NCBI RefSeq assembly: GCF_000011485.1
Contig: NC_005071.1
Span: 995,347 to 1,059,346, forward strand
DNA from: Prochlorococcus marinus str. MIT 9313
GTDB lineage: Bacteria; Cyanobacteriota; Cyanobacteriia; PCC-6307; Cyanobiaceae
Length of the DNA: 64,000 nucleotides
Direction: 5' to 3'
Part shown: positions 16,009-24,025 of the stretch, piece after piece
Position numbering within the stretch: position 1 is the stretch's first letter
How the letters are laid out: each line of letters opens with the position of its first letter
The notes under the pieces: model-generated
Database searches by the model: none
What the model saw: the letters and a program-made list of their open reading frames with translations, nothing else
Told to the model about the DNA's origin: nothing
Position numbers and translations under genes: made by a program

Positions 16009-16223
16009 TGGTTTGGATTGGTTATTAGGGACTTATCCCTCGGATGAACACATCATCTCCTAATTCCTCTACTAAGTCATTGATCCTAATCATTGCTAGT
16101 TGTGATCTTCGTCACAGGTCCTGAGAGGAATTACCAGAACTAGAATATTTTAGGAACCTACCTGAGATTACCCAACCTATTCGTTAAGCTCGTGCCAGGT
16201 ATCGGATGCCGTTTTAAGCGAAT

Positions 16224-16611
16224 ATGGAAGTCGTTGATGAAATAGAAAGTCCCTGTCAATTCAGGGGGGTTTGAGGGTGTAATTTCCAGCACAGCTCTTA
16301 AAGTTCTTAGCGGCAGCAAGGATTGAATGTGCAGCCGCCCAATCAATCCATAAAAAAAGCAAGGCACAGAAAATAAAGCCTCAGCATTCGTTAGCCCTAC
16401 ATCGACTCATATCCCCTCAACGCACCTTCCAAATACTTCGCTCCCTATAGCCATCCCTAATTCCCTTTGTTTTCAATATCAATTGTGTTGGTGGATATGT
16501 TGATTGTTTTGCCGGGGGTTTGATCAGCCCGCTTTTGCTGCCCTGCCTTTCCCTTCTGGGTTTTGTATAACTTTCAGCCCGTAGGCATCAGGCTCCCCGG
16601 CAGTTTGTTGG
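16224..16611. other. Intergenic, procA 3'-type module remnant then nothing recognisable
   Basis: The first 40 bases continue the GGTATCGGATG module with a diverged terminator (CCCTG..CAGGG). The rest is CT-rich without a protein-like frame. Confidence 0.4.
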
Positions 16612-17886
16612 CTAAACAAATTCAAGGGATCCCCCTTCCTCAGGCGAAACGAATTCAGTTGTCAAAATTTGAATACCGTCGGAGGACATTTTTGCAGTCG
16701 TATTATGGAAATTTGCTAAGTCATCAATATAGGCTGTATTGTCTACACCCACCCCAAAGACTGCCTTTAATTCATTGTCAGAAGACCAAATTTCACAAAA
16801 TTGCTGAGGGACGGCATTATTAGCGTAACCAACCAACCCATTGAATGAATCACTAAAATTCAAATACCAATCACCCTGCGAGGATTCTCCACCATCTAAA
16901 ACAGTAATTTTGTCTCCAACATGCACGAAATCTAGTATTGTATCAACGCCGGAATTTTGCAGGTCAATAATAAATTCGTCGGCCCCACCCCCCCCATTTA
17001 CCAAATCAGTATCATCACCTGAATCAATATAGTCGTTTCCATGAAAACCTCTGATCTCCTGATGCCCCTTCCCCCCAAAAGCCATGTCGTTTCCTTCGCC
17101 AAGATATGCCGAAATCCATAACTCATCTGACGTATTCTCGACATAAACAATGTCATCCCCACCCCTTGTGCTAAGCACGCCATATCCATCCATGTAAGCA
17201 ACATCATCCCCTTCGCCCGTGGTGTATTTACCCTTTCCTACATCTAGAAACCAATTAGGCGACTGACCAGTAGAGGGGTTAATTGTTCCAGTCAAATCGA
17301 CATTGTCGTAGGTATTGCCATCATTCTCATAAATAAAATCAGCATCATCCTTATAAGCCTGCTTTTGCGCTTCTAAGGCGGCTTGTTCTGCAGAAACTTG
17401 CTCAGCGGCAGCTTGTTCAGCAGCGGCTTGCTCCGCGGCAGCTTGTTCAGCAGCGGCTTGCTCCGCGGCAGCTTGCTCCGCGGCAGCTTGCTCAGCGGCA
17501 GCTTGCTCAGCAGCGGCCTGTTCAGCAGCGGCTTGCTCCGCGGCAGCTTGTTCAGCAGCAGCTTGCTCAGCAGCGGCCTGTTCAGCGGCAGCTTGCTCAG
17601 CGGCAGCTTGCTCAGCAGCGGCCTGTTCAGCAGCGGCTTGCTCCGCGGCAGCTTGTTCAGCAGCAGCTTGCTCTTCCGCAGCCTTCTGTTCGGCTTCTTT
17701 CTCTGCTTGTTTTTTCAAATATTCAGCAAGCCAGGAAGAGCCTCTAACCGCTGATTTAACTGGAGGAGTTAAAGCGGAAGCAAACGAAGTAGCGCGGGTT
17801 GAGGCGGTTCTCTGCAAGGGAGAGAGCAGTCTGGTGATAGCCATTGGTTTGAAAGCGGTGGAGGGTCTCCCCTCTCGATGAACCAA
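16612..17886 (-). CDS. RTX-type calcium-binding protein with AAAEQ repeat region
   Basis: A 424-residue protein. After a basic N-terminus (two possible starts, 17886 or 17844) comes a segment of about 19 copies of the pentapeptide AAAEQ (roughly residues 65-165), predicted to form one long alanine-rich helix or coiled coil. From about residue 190 the sequence is RTX-like, with Gly-Asp-rich nonapeptide-like motifs (TGEGDDVAYMDG, STRGGDDIVY, LGEGNDMAFGG, FHGNDYIDSG, NGGGGADEFI) that bind Ca2+, then a hydrophobic end. Likely secreted by a type I system; no signal peptide. Function possibly adhesion or surface layer, inferred. Confidence 0.82.
   Translation of the reverse strand: MVHREGRPSTAFKPMAITRLLSPLQRTASTRATSFASALTPPVKSAVRGSSWLAEYLKKQAEKEAEQKAAEEQAAAEQAAAEQAAAEQAAAEQAAAEQAAAEQAAAEQAAAEQAAAEQAAAEQAAAEQAAAEQAAAEQAAAEQAAAEQAAAEQAAAEQAAAEQVSAEQAALEAQKQAYKDDADFIYENDGNTYDNVDLTGTINPSTGQSPNWFLDVGKGKYTTGEGDDVAYMDGYGVLSTRGGDDIVYVENTSDELWISAYLGEGNDMAFGGKGHQEIRGFHGNDYIDSGDDTDLVNGGGGADEFIIDLQNSGVDTILDFVHVGDKITVLDGGESSQGDWYLNFSDSFNGLVGYANNAVPQQFCEIWSSDNELKAVFGVGVDNTAYIDDLANFHNTTAKMSSDGIQILTTEFVSPEEGGSLEFV
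17388..17680. repeat. 15-bp tandem repeat inside the RTX gene
   Basis: About 19 imperfect copies of a 15-base unit coding AAAEQ on the - strand. Copies differ mainly at third positions, in higher-order groups, as expected from repeated slippage or recombination. Length variation here would change the helix in five-residue steps without breaking the frame. Confidence 0.9.
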
Positions 17887-17948
17887 CCATCGGCTGAATC
17901 AACGGTTCACCTGGCGACCTGCCTCACCAGCAGCTGTGATGTTGCTCA

Positions 17949-18131
17949 CTTTCCTTAAGGCATCGCTACGCCAAGGCGTCACATGCGGCGGGGTTGCCTG
18001 TGGCCAATATCGCTGAAGCCATGGGGCACACGATTGAGGTGCATCTAAGTAGTTATGCCCGCTTCACCCCAGATGCAACAGCAGATCTCTATGCGCAGGT
18101 GAATGAATCCAAGCCATTGAAGAGGAACTGA
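17949..18131 (+). pseudogene. C-terminal remnant of a tyrosine recombinase
   Basis: A frame without start contains LRHRYAKASHAAGLPVANI, then MGHTIEVHLSSYARF, the catalytic RHRYA, GH and Tyr region of tyrosine integrases. It ends at TGA 18129-18131. The rest of the gene is missing. A longer relative lies at 26428-27057 on the other strand. Marks a former integrative-element end. Confidence 0.8.
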
Positions 18132-18364
18132 TGACGATTGAAGAGCTGAAAGCTGTTCTCTCAGAGCAGATGTGCCAGCGCGTTACACAAGTTCTCACCT
18201 TTGAAGGCGAAGATGCCGTGAACATTGAGGAGCTATACCAGCAGGTTCCTGCTGGATTTAGAGGCAAACTCACAGTCAGAAGCGGATCTCAATACGTCTG
18301 GGACCTATGGCAAACAGACGAGGACACATGGGAGTTTTCATCTACGCAGGGCAGCGAGCGTTGA
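18131..18364 (+). CDS. Small hypothetical protein, 77 aa
   Basis: A 77-residue acidic protein starting inside the integrase stop (TGATG overlap). Contains a helical start (TIEELKAVLSEQMCQRV) and aromatic-rich end (YVWDLWQTDEDTWEF). The overlap suggests it was translated with the integrase when that gene was complete. Family unknown. Confidence 0.6.
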   Translation: MTIEELKAVLSEQMCQRVTQVLTFEGEDAVNIEELYQQVPAGFRGKLTVRSGSQYVWDLWQTDEDTWEFSSTQGSER

Positions 18365-18388
18365 GCGCCATTCGTAGAAGATGCCAAC

Positions 18389-18524
18389 TAATCAAACTCA
18401 CTGCTGGCATTCAGCCAGGACACTGCTTTCTTAAAAAGGTTGAGACAACTTATGGATAGCGCTGAAGGATGAAAACAAAAAGTCATCACCGCCCCAGGGC
18501 CAGAAAGCAAATAAGAAAAGCACC
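18389..18524 (+). repeat. Degraded copy of the micro-ORF element
   Basis: From CAAACTCACTGCTGGCAT onward it matches the end of the micro-ORF, the AGCGGTG-type inverted repeat and the start of the terminator of the dispersed element (copy C orientation), but the ORF's stop TGA is changed to TCA and the 5' half is gone. Confidence 0.6.
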
Positions 18525-18664
18525 GCTCTAAGACTGGGCTTCACTAGCCAACAAGGGCAGCACATGATCAGCCTTCTATAGGCCATTCCTGGGGATACCG
18601 ATAGAAGGGGTCTTAACACTGAGGAATTTGAGAGTCTTCTTCTGATCTTTCGTTGGTGCTACTT

Positions 18665-19417
18665 TTAATTCTTGATTATCATACCGACAAGCTCAATACT
18701 GACTACTGTAATCAAAAGAAAATAAATCCATCTTTTAATCCAAGGTTTTATGGCAACTTTAGCTGCCCACCAAGATCCTACAGCGCCTCCCAGTGCTAAT
18801 GCAATGCCAGGAATCAAGGCAATTTGACCTTCTAAAAAGAAGATAGGAATAGAGAGTATTGACGCAAATAGTAGAAAGACGGCTTTTATCGGATTCGCTT
18901 CGGTGACATCCATCGAGCCAAGCATTACTAATGCAAGAATCATATACGTGGCAGAGTCTAAAACTATAAATCCAGTCCAAAAGCCCACCAAAAAAATGCA
19001 GGGTAGCATAAAAATACTCTCTTTATTTTGACGAGATTCCCTTAAAAAAAGAAACCTCTTTGACCCAATAACAAGTACTACCAACGCAGCAATGATCGCC
19101 ATATTAATTGTTAGCTGTATTCTCTCATCGTTCAGATAGGTTGCAGCTCTTGCCCCTATAATTGCGCCTACGGCAAGCGGCGCAGATAGCGTGAAAGTTT
19201 TCCTCCAGGGGATAGACCCTGATTTTTGAAAGCTGATTACCGCTGACAAAGATCCGAGCAAGACTCCTAGTCGATTCGTCCCATTAGCAACCCCTGGCGG
19301 TACTCCTAGGACAATCAGAAGAGGAAGTGTTATTGCTGATCCGCTACTTGCAAGTGTGTTGAGTGCACCAGCAAAAGCACCGCCTGCAAGCAATACTGAT
19401 ACCTCCCATGCATCCAT
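18665..19417 (-). CDS. TauE/SafE-family membrane permease
   Basis: A 250-residue protein from the ATG at 19417 with about eight membrane helices. The opening GGAFAGALNTLASSGSAITLP and NGTNRLGVLLGSL match the first half-motif of the TauE/SafE (DUF81) family, which exports sulfite or organosulfur anions in characterised members. The upstream 29 codons of the open frame are not hydrophobic and less family-like, so I prefer the later Met. Substrate unknown. Confidence 0.83.
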   Translation of the reverse strand: MDAWEVSVLLAGGAFAGALNTLASSGSAITLPLLIVLGVPPGVANGTNRLGVLLGSLSAVISFQKSGSIPWRKTFTLSAPLAVGAIIGARAATYLNDERIQLTINMAIIAALVVLVIGSKRFLFLRESRQNKESIFMLPCIFLVGFWTGFIVLDSATYMILALVMLGSMDVTEANPIKAVFLLFASILSIPIFFLEGQIALIPGIALALGGAVGSWWAAKVAIKPWIKRWIYFLLITVVSIELVGMIIKN

Positions 19418-19591
19418 TTCTCGAGCCCCAACATTCAGTACCAACTTCTGGTAGCAACTGGCGGGTGTTTTGACAATGCATTCAATATTTTTGATTCTTT
19501 TCACTATCTTTGAGCGGCTTTAATCATCCAAAAGCATCTTGCCGATGGGCAATTAGATGTACACATTTGCTTAAGTATTTATTTTTGACTT

Positions 19592-20143
19592 GTGAGGACA
19601 GCATGCTCAGTTGGTCACTTCACTGATGGCTTTGGCAATGCCATTGCTAGCGTTTGCCGTCCTTTGCGCATTGTTTACTTGGGTCATCGCAAAGCTCGCG
19701 CGACCCTTGAGCAACTCGTCGACAAGCATTTAATCGATAAGCGCAACGTCAATGATCCACGAGCTGGCGGCACTGTTATTCGCTACCGGCCCATTTGCTC
19801 TGATCTCAGCCTCGCGCGCGTGGGTATCCAAAAACACCCTCCCCAGCCTCCCCAGGGTCCGGAGGTTGCTAATGCAAGTCTGCGAGTTATTCATTCTCCT
19901 TTGTCTCCTTTGCTCAATGCAAAAGAGGCTGAGGAGGCTGAGGAGCCGCAAAACAAAGCCCCGCGCGCGCGAGGTAATGCCTCTTCTCTCCTCGGGCTGC
20001 ATGAAGACATCTTCTGGGAGATCGTCGACAAAAACCCCGACGCCTTGCCGAATCCAATCGCTAACAAGTTCATGGTTGCTACTGGTCGAATCCTCGAGGG
20101 TCGGAGGGTTCTCGAATTAATCAAAAACCGACCCTTGAACTAA
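19592..20143 (+). CDS. Element-encoded replication-type protein (C-terminal part)
   Basis: A 183-residue frame starting with GTG. Residues 25-75 (IVYLGHRKARATLEQLVDKHLI then NDPRAGGTVIRY) look like the winged-helix tail of DUF3987/primase-helicase proteins of Prochlorococcus elements. The rest is Pro/Glu-rich and ends in a helix. It is probably the C-terminal remnant of a larger gene. It lies 20 bases ahead of an HTH gene, in the same orientation. Confidence 0.45.
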   Translation: MRTACSVGHFTDGFGNAIASVCRPLRIVYLGHRKARATLEQLVDKHLIDKRNVNDPRAGGTVIRYRPICSDLSLARVGIQKHPPQPPQGPEVANASLRVIHSPLSPLLNAKEAEEAEEPQNKAPRARGNASSLLGLHEDIFWEIVDKNPDALPNPIANKFMVATGRILEGRRVLELIKNRPLN

Positions 20144-20163
20144 TTCCTGTCAGAATCCAAAGC

Positions 20164-20478
20164 ATGGGTAAGAAATGCACCAAGTACGAAAAAGAAAAAC
20201 GCGTCCTGCAATTCGTACAGATGCTCTCTAAAGGTGCTGTCAACTCAGAATTGATTCAACACGCTGCCTCAGAGTGGGGAGTCGATGAACGCCAAGCACG
20301 GAACTACCTGCATGAAGCACGGCAGGTTGTCATTGATGACGTCAACCATGACCGCAAGATTGTTGTCGCTGAAATGGTTCACATGATGAAGGCCGTCATG
20401 AAAGAAGGCTTTCGTACAGGTCAACTCAACTCAGTCATTGGAGCCGCCAATACGTTGTCGCGGGTGGCCAAGCTCTAA
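20164..20478 (+). CDS. HTH protein, terminase-small-subunit-like
   Basis: A 104-residue protein with a helix-turn-helix-like segment (residues 22-52, MLSKGAVNSELIQHAASEWGVDERQARNYL) followed by a helical C-terminal half. Similar proteins occur in phage and integrative elements. A fragment matching its last codons lies at 30370-30418. Function (DNA packaging or regulation) is inferred from fold and context only. Confidence 0.6.
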   Translation: MGKKCTKYEKEKRVLQFVQMLSKGAVNSELIQHAASEWGVDERQARNYLHEARQVVIDDVNHDRKIVVAEMVHMMKAVMKEGFRTGQLNSVIGAANTLSRVAKL

Positions 20479-20865
20479 GAACGGTCAGACGGCTCAGACG
20501 AAATGAGCCGTAGAAACCAATGCCATCACATTGAGGGATGGGCAGCAATGTCTGAATGTGACCTTGACCCGCCTGTCATCACGGCAGCGGGACCTAAGGC
20601 AGGGCGCTGAGCGAAGCGGTCCGTATCACTGACAGGTGAGAGCCAGTGCCGATCTGATTGCACCGATCAACCTCTCAGCCATCGAAGAACTGCGTCGCAG
20701 TGGCTTCGACAAATAAGCGAATGATATTGGCGATGAAGCTGGATTGCATTGATGCCTAAGAGCGAGCAACTGCCTTAAAGGCAGCCGGTCATCAAGGTCC
20801 GCAGAGGCAGAGATCAGAAGACAAATGTGCTAATGAATGTAAGCATATAATCTTAAAAAGCCTAG
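20479..20865. other. Element-associated spacer, only a 35-codon frame seen
   Basis: A short + frame at 20503-20610 (MSRRNQCHHIEGW...) is open but too short to judge. No hairpin or RNA gene is evident elsewhere. Confidence 0.3.
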
Positions 20866-21057
20866 ATGGTTGGCAGAAAAAGAAGTGTCCGACAGACTCA
20901 ACAAATTGCTCAAATACTTGAGAATTTATTGCAGAGGATATTAATAGAAGCAAGCGGTCTGACCAGTGAATATAGCAATACTGAAGTGTCCTCAGCCGTA
21001 AAGAGTGTGGTCATAAGTAATCGCAAGGTTTGCCGCTCATTAACAGGGTTTCCGTGA
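20866..21057 (+). CDS. Small hypothetical protein, 63 aa
   Basis: A basic 63-residue protein with a helical core (RQTQQIAQILENLLQRILIEA). It lies between element genes and a decayed secreted-protein gene. No family recognised, and it may be part of a decayed gene. Confidence 0.4.
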   Translation: MVGRKRSVRQTQQIAQILENLLQRILIEASGLTSEYSNTEVSSAVKSVVISNRKVCRSLTGFP

Positions 21058-21177
21058 GCCTATATACCTGCCTTAAGCAAGGTCACAGTTGCGAGTGACT
21101 GTAATCACGACAAATGTGGTATCTGTTGAAGAAGCTCTGTAGACAGAGGATATCCTCCTCACTCAAAAAAACTGAAC

Positions 21178-21582
21178 ATGACTACATCGATCAAGAAAAT
21201 TTGTGGGCTTTCCGCATTCTGCATGAGTTTCTATATAGCTGCTCCGGTTGTAGCTCACCCATGCCCAGGTAGTATCTCGGTGTAACCCACAACGCATCCA
21301 ATTTCAACTAGAGTTACAAAATCACCTAGTTTTCTGCGAGATTGCGGAGCCTTTAATCCTGCCAATGTGGGAAGCATTAAAAGCGGATGCTCAATTATAC
21401 CGAGGTCCCTTGTTGGTAGCCGTAGTACAGTTCAGATCATCTCCACGGTAAATCGTACTTCTTCTGGGCAGAGTGGGATCTGGTATCGGATAAGGGTTGT
21501 AAGTAATTCAACCTCAACCCAAGTAGCCTCAGTCAATGCTGGAGTAGGTGTAATTGGCTGGCTTAGAGCTAATAAACTTTAA
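21178..21582 (+). pseudogene. Secreted SH3-like protein interrupted by an in-frame stop
   Basis: From ATG 21178 a signal peptide is clear (KKICGLSAFCMSFYIAAPVVA). After GSISV a TAA occurs, but the same frame continues to 21582 with a coherent sequence: Cys-containing middle (RDCGAFNPANVG), then STVNRTSSGQSGIWYRIRV and GVIGWLRANKL, the pattern of a bacterial SH3 domain. One nonsense change is the only break, so the gene was lost recently. Confidence 0.7.
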
Positions 21583-21614
21583 TGCCACCATTAATAGAAG
21601 ACATCAATGCAACT

Positions 21615-21715
21615 TTATGCAAGTCAATGGTGCCAGGTATCGGATGCCGTTTTAAGGAGCGAATAGGGAGGTGATTGAAGAAATAAAAAGCCGCTGCAAT
21701 AAAAGGGGCTTTCAG
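21615..21715. repeat. Conserved procA 3' module, copy at 21.6 kb
   Basis: The GCCAGGTATCGGATG core, TTTTAAG tract and terminator-like AAAGCC..GGGGCTTT hairpin follow (on the - strand) the poly-G procA gene. The preceding CAATGCAACTTTATGCAAG matches the copies at 13.2 and 30.2 kb. Confidence 0.75.
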
Positions 21716-21749
21716 TTTTTAGTTCATGCAGACTGTCCCAGTCAGGTTT

Positions 21750-22055
21750 TTAGGTTTGGTTTTCAGCGAAGGTACTCATGGCCGGTGCTCGGACAGGCAG
21801 GTCCGAAGGTACATTGGCCGTTTTTGTACGAGCTCCCCCCCCCCCCCCAGCCAGACCTTCCAGCTCACTTTCAGACAGTGTTTGGCGTCCCACAGACAGT
21901 GTTTGGCGATGCTCTTTTAAGTCTTCTGTTGTAATCGAGAACCCAGCAGCCTTAGCAATAGCTACAACATCAGCACCTTCTGCCTTGAGCTGTTCCTGCA
22001 ATGAGGTGTCTGCTTGAACCTTGGCGATTAATGCCTTGAGTTGCTCTTCTGACAT
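21750..22055 (-). CDS. procA: Prochlorosin-type precursor with poly-G leader/core junction
   Basis: A 101-residue frame with a canonical ProcA leader (AIAKAAGFSITTEDLKEHRQ) that carries a seven-codon duplication before ESELEGLAGG. A run of 14 G then follows, and the resulting 'core' (ARTKTANVPSD..) has no Cys at all. In the frame reached with 12 or 15 G the core begins SSYKNGQC and has a second Cys six residues later plus several Ser/Thr, as a prochlorosin should. The gene is therefore either switched off by slippage, in a phase-variable state, or affected by a sequence error. Confidence 0.82.
   Translation of the reverse strand: MSEEQLKALIAKVQADTSLQEQLKAEGADVVAIAKAAGFSITTEDLKEHRQTLSVGRQTLSESELEGLAGGGGGARTKTANVPSDLPVRAPAMSTFAENQT
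21835..21848. repeat. 14-base C:G homopolymer in procA
   Basis: Fourteen consecutive C on the + strand (G in the gene), exactly at the AGG cleavage site. It is the longest homopolymer I noticed in the window and a typical substrate for slipped-strand mispairing. Confidence 0.95.
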
Positions 22056-22099
22056 AGATTATTGATCTCTAAACATGTCAGAGCAGTAGATAAACAAAA

Positions 22100-22440
22100 A
22101 GCCCCGCCATGCTGCGGGGCTTTTCTTATTTATTTTCTCCCCCTAGAGCGGTGGCGACTTTTTGTTTTCATCCTTCACCGCTATCCATAGATTCACTCAA
22201 CCTCTTTAAAAACGCAGTGACCTGGCTCAATTCCAACAGTGAATTTGTTCACAAGCAGCAATAACATATCCATTTTTTCTGCAAGCACCACAAATAACTG
22301 ACATGAAGAAGGGCACCCGCGTTGGATGCCCTCAAGTCCAGGTCAGCTTTTCGACGTCCTCGGACTCCTGATCTAAGTTTAAGCAGGCAGATACAAGGTG
22401 ACAGTAGTAAGAATTGCTCCTTTCCGCTTTTCCCACACAG
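22100..22440 (-). repeat. Dispersed element with micro-ORF, copy B
   Basis: Third location of the element: terminator (22100-22121), AGCGGTG/CACCGCT repeat, 25-codon frame, GGGCACCC/GGATGCCC hairpin and lead-in. It shares with copy C an extra upstream GAAAGGAG.AATTCTT segment that is absent from copy A. Confidence 0.78.
22227..22304 (-). CDS. Conserved 25-aa Cys-rich micro-ORF, copy B
   Basis: 25 codons beginning MSVICGAC and ending HCWN, with four Cys. Against copy C there are nine codon differences with no indel, and CxxC, GYV, A-C and HCW are kept. The position relative to the two flanking hairpins is the same in every copy. Confidence 0.5.
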   Translation of the reverse strand: MSVICGACRKNGYVIAACEQIHCWN

Positions 22441-22475
22441 TGGCTAGCAATGTCCTCTTCCAGTGGACATTGGCA

Positions 22476-22586
22476 TCAGTGAACTTTTTGAGGCTTTGCG
22501 GGCTTCAGTTCCTTAAGCAGCTCTCGCAGCCCGACTAGTGCAAGCACAAAACTGATCCCCATGACAACCACAGCAGGTGTGTCCAT
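22476..22586 (-). CDS. 36-aa single-pass membrane protein
   Basis: A short frame (MDTPAVVVMGISFVLALVG then RELLKELKPAKP...) with one clean membrane helix and a basic amphipathic tail, the composition typical of small cyanobacterial membrane proteins. It stands upstream of element copy B on the same strand. Confidence 0.5.
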   Translation of the reverse strand: MDTPAVVVMGISFVLALVGLRELLKELKPAKPQKVH

Positions 22587-22656
22587 GCCCTGAAAAGCAA
22601 AGTACTTCTCTAATAGCTACCTCTTTGCTTGGTCGGGATGAGAGATTTTACTCATT

Positions 22657-22950
22657 ATGGTTCTGGGTTGTACAGACCGAGGAGTAGAACAGTACGGCGA
22701 CACTCCTCACAAAGTTTGTCGTTGGGCGCTACTCGATGAGGACGCCCCTTTCTTATGTGCCTGTGATCAATGCTTGAAACAAGGGCAAAGAAGTAGCGGG
22801 GCCCTGCCAATTATCTGCGTCGATCAATCAGGCAAGTTGCGCTTCCATGACTGGGTTTTGGTATGTGAAGGCTTGGCTCAGCCTGTTCCGCTATTGGTTG
22901 GCAGTGGAGAGGATTTCAGCGCGAAATTAGTAGGTCCATCGCCGCCCTAA
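22657..22950 (+). CDS. Hypothetical Cys-containing protein, 97 aa
   Basis: A 97-residue protein with a possible metal-binding cluster FLCACDQCLK and a second Cys pair elsewhere (IICVD, LVCEG). I do not recognise a family. A decayed homologous stretch lies at about 32820-33026, where the corresponding DNA (ACACTCCTCACA onward) is frameshifted. This supports it having been a real, duplicated gene. Confidence 0.55.
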   Translation: MVLGCTDRGVEQYGDTPHKVCRWALLDEDAPFLCACDQCLKQGQRSSGALPIICVDQSGKLRFHDWVLVCEGLAQPVPLLVGSGEDFSAKLVGPSPP

Positions 22951-22956
22951 TCGTTA

Positions 22957-23193
22957 GTGGCGCTGTATTTGGCTATCTCCACTCCGCACCTCTCAAAGGA
23001 CTTTAAACAGGGATATGCCTTGATCCGTGAGGACATCGATCAGGCAAATATCCAAAGAGCAGTTCTTATTGCTCAAGCTATTCATCTACTGATGGAGAGC
23101 GCAAGGGTTGCTTTAAAGGAGAACAACCCCGGTGCTGTTGTTAGCAATGTAGCTCTATTCGACAAGTTATGTGGGCTAGGAGTGAGGAAATAG
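22957..23193 (+). CDS. Hypothetical protein, 78 aa, GTG start
   Basis: A 78-residue helical protein (DQANIQRAVLIAQAIHLLMESARVALKEN). It starts with GTG seven bases after the previous stop, so the two could be co-transcribed. An internal Met at residue 46 is too late to keep the helix. No family recognised. Confidence 0.45.
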   Translation: MALYLAISTPHLSKDFKQGYALIREDIDQANIQRAVLIAQAIHLLMESARVALKENNPGAVVSNVALFDKLCGLGVRK

Positions 23194-23202
23194 TTAGGGG
23201 CC

Positions 23203-23550
23203 TTAGTTCTGTCCTTCTTTTAATTTATTGATTTCATTGATCCAAGGAGTTCTTCTAAACATAATGAATTTATCTTCATGACCTGAACTAGAAGTCACGG
23301 CTAGCGTGTTGGGAAAGATAGGGATAACTCCTAAGAATTTTGTCCAATCCTTTCTTAGCCTATTGATTTCAGGAATTGAGACGATGGTTACGCCTGTTTG
23401 AATGTTGAGCGCATGTGACTCAAAAATCAATCTTGCTGTGGTCAGGTAAAGAATCCCTCCAACGGTCTCAATACCTCTTTGATGGTTTGCCGGCGATTTC
23501 TTGACAAGCTTTTCCCCAACCTCAAGAACAGTCTTCACGCAAGAAACCAT
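23203..23550 (-). CDS. GRAM/PH-like domain protein
   Basis: A 115-residue protein with the strand pattern of bacterial GRAM domains: GGILYLTTARLIFESH, a predicted loop, VSIPEINRLRKDW, then FPNTLAVTSSSG and FIMFRR, and a C-terminal helix (WINEINKLKE). In eukaryotes GRAM domains bind lipids or proteins; the bacterial role is unknown. No signal peptide. Confidence 0.65.
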   Translation of the reverse strand: MVSCVKTVLEVGEKLVKKSPANHQRGIETVGGILYLTTARLIFESHALNIQTGVTIVSIPEINRLRKDWTKFLGVIPIFPNTLAVTSSSGHEDKFIMFRRTPWINEINKLKEGQN

Positions 23551-23619
23551 TTAATTTTAGGCTAGCTTCAATTAAAGAAACTTCAAGCCCTCTTTAGTTA
23601 CTTCCTAAGAAGTTGTTAC

Positions 23620-23959
23620 CTTACCGATCCACTCAAAAGATCACCGGCGAATGTTGAATACGCTCAGATATATCCATGCCAACCCCAAAGCGGCTGGGGT
23701 AAGGAAAGGCTTTGATGACCCCTATTCCAATTATGGCCACTACAGCAGGTTGCAAGCAGACGGCATCAGTGAATGGAGCCCTGCCTTTTTAAAGCTCTCG
23801 GCCACTCTGAATGTTTGTGCGAGGCGCTATGAGCTTTTCTGCCAGCGTTATCGCCATAACAGCAAAGCTGCTCTCAAATGCCATTGGGGAGAGTCGCTTG
23901 CTGAACGACTGGTTAGCAGTGCCAGCCCCGCTGGCAATCAGAGCACTCCTCCTCGCTGA
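23620..23959 (+). pseudogene. C-terminal half of a RAYT/IS200-type transposase
   Basis: Open without start from about 23620: LPIHSKDHRR.., then LNTLRYIHANPKAAGV, DDPYSNYGHYSRL, and a 50-residue end (..QRYRHNSKAALKCHWGES..). It is closely similar to the transposase copies at 43.2 and 45.6 kb but lacks the N-terminal half with the HLHLLV motif. Conversely, it keeps the C-terminus that those copies have lost. Confidence 0.82.
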
Positions 23960-24025
23960 AATCTCCGATTTTCAGGGCATCGGGACTATCCCAAGACACA
24001 CAAGTGGTCCGTTGCTAACCAGAAG

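Larger units (their letters stand above)
14410..16223. repeat. Peptide cassette, duplicate copy 2
   Basis: Second copy of the 1.81 kb cassette (see 9581-11394). Homology in a weaker form extends leftward through the beta-barrel fragment and procA, so the original duplicated block was larger and only this part is kept nearly identical. Confidence 0.93.

Noticed and set aside
17383..17754. 123-codon + frame rich in Leu/Ser/Gly.
   Set aside because: It is the complement of the 15-base repeat in the RTX gene; its periodic composition is produced by the repeat.
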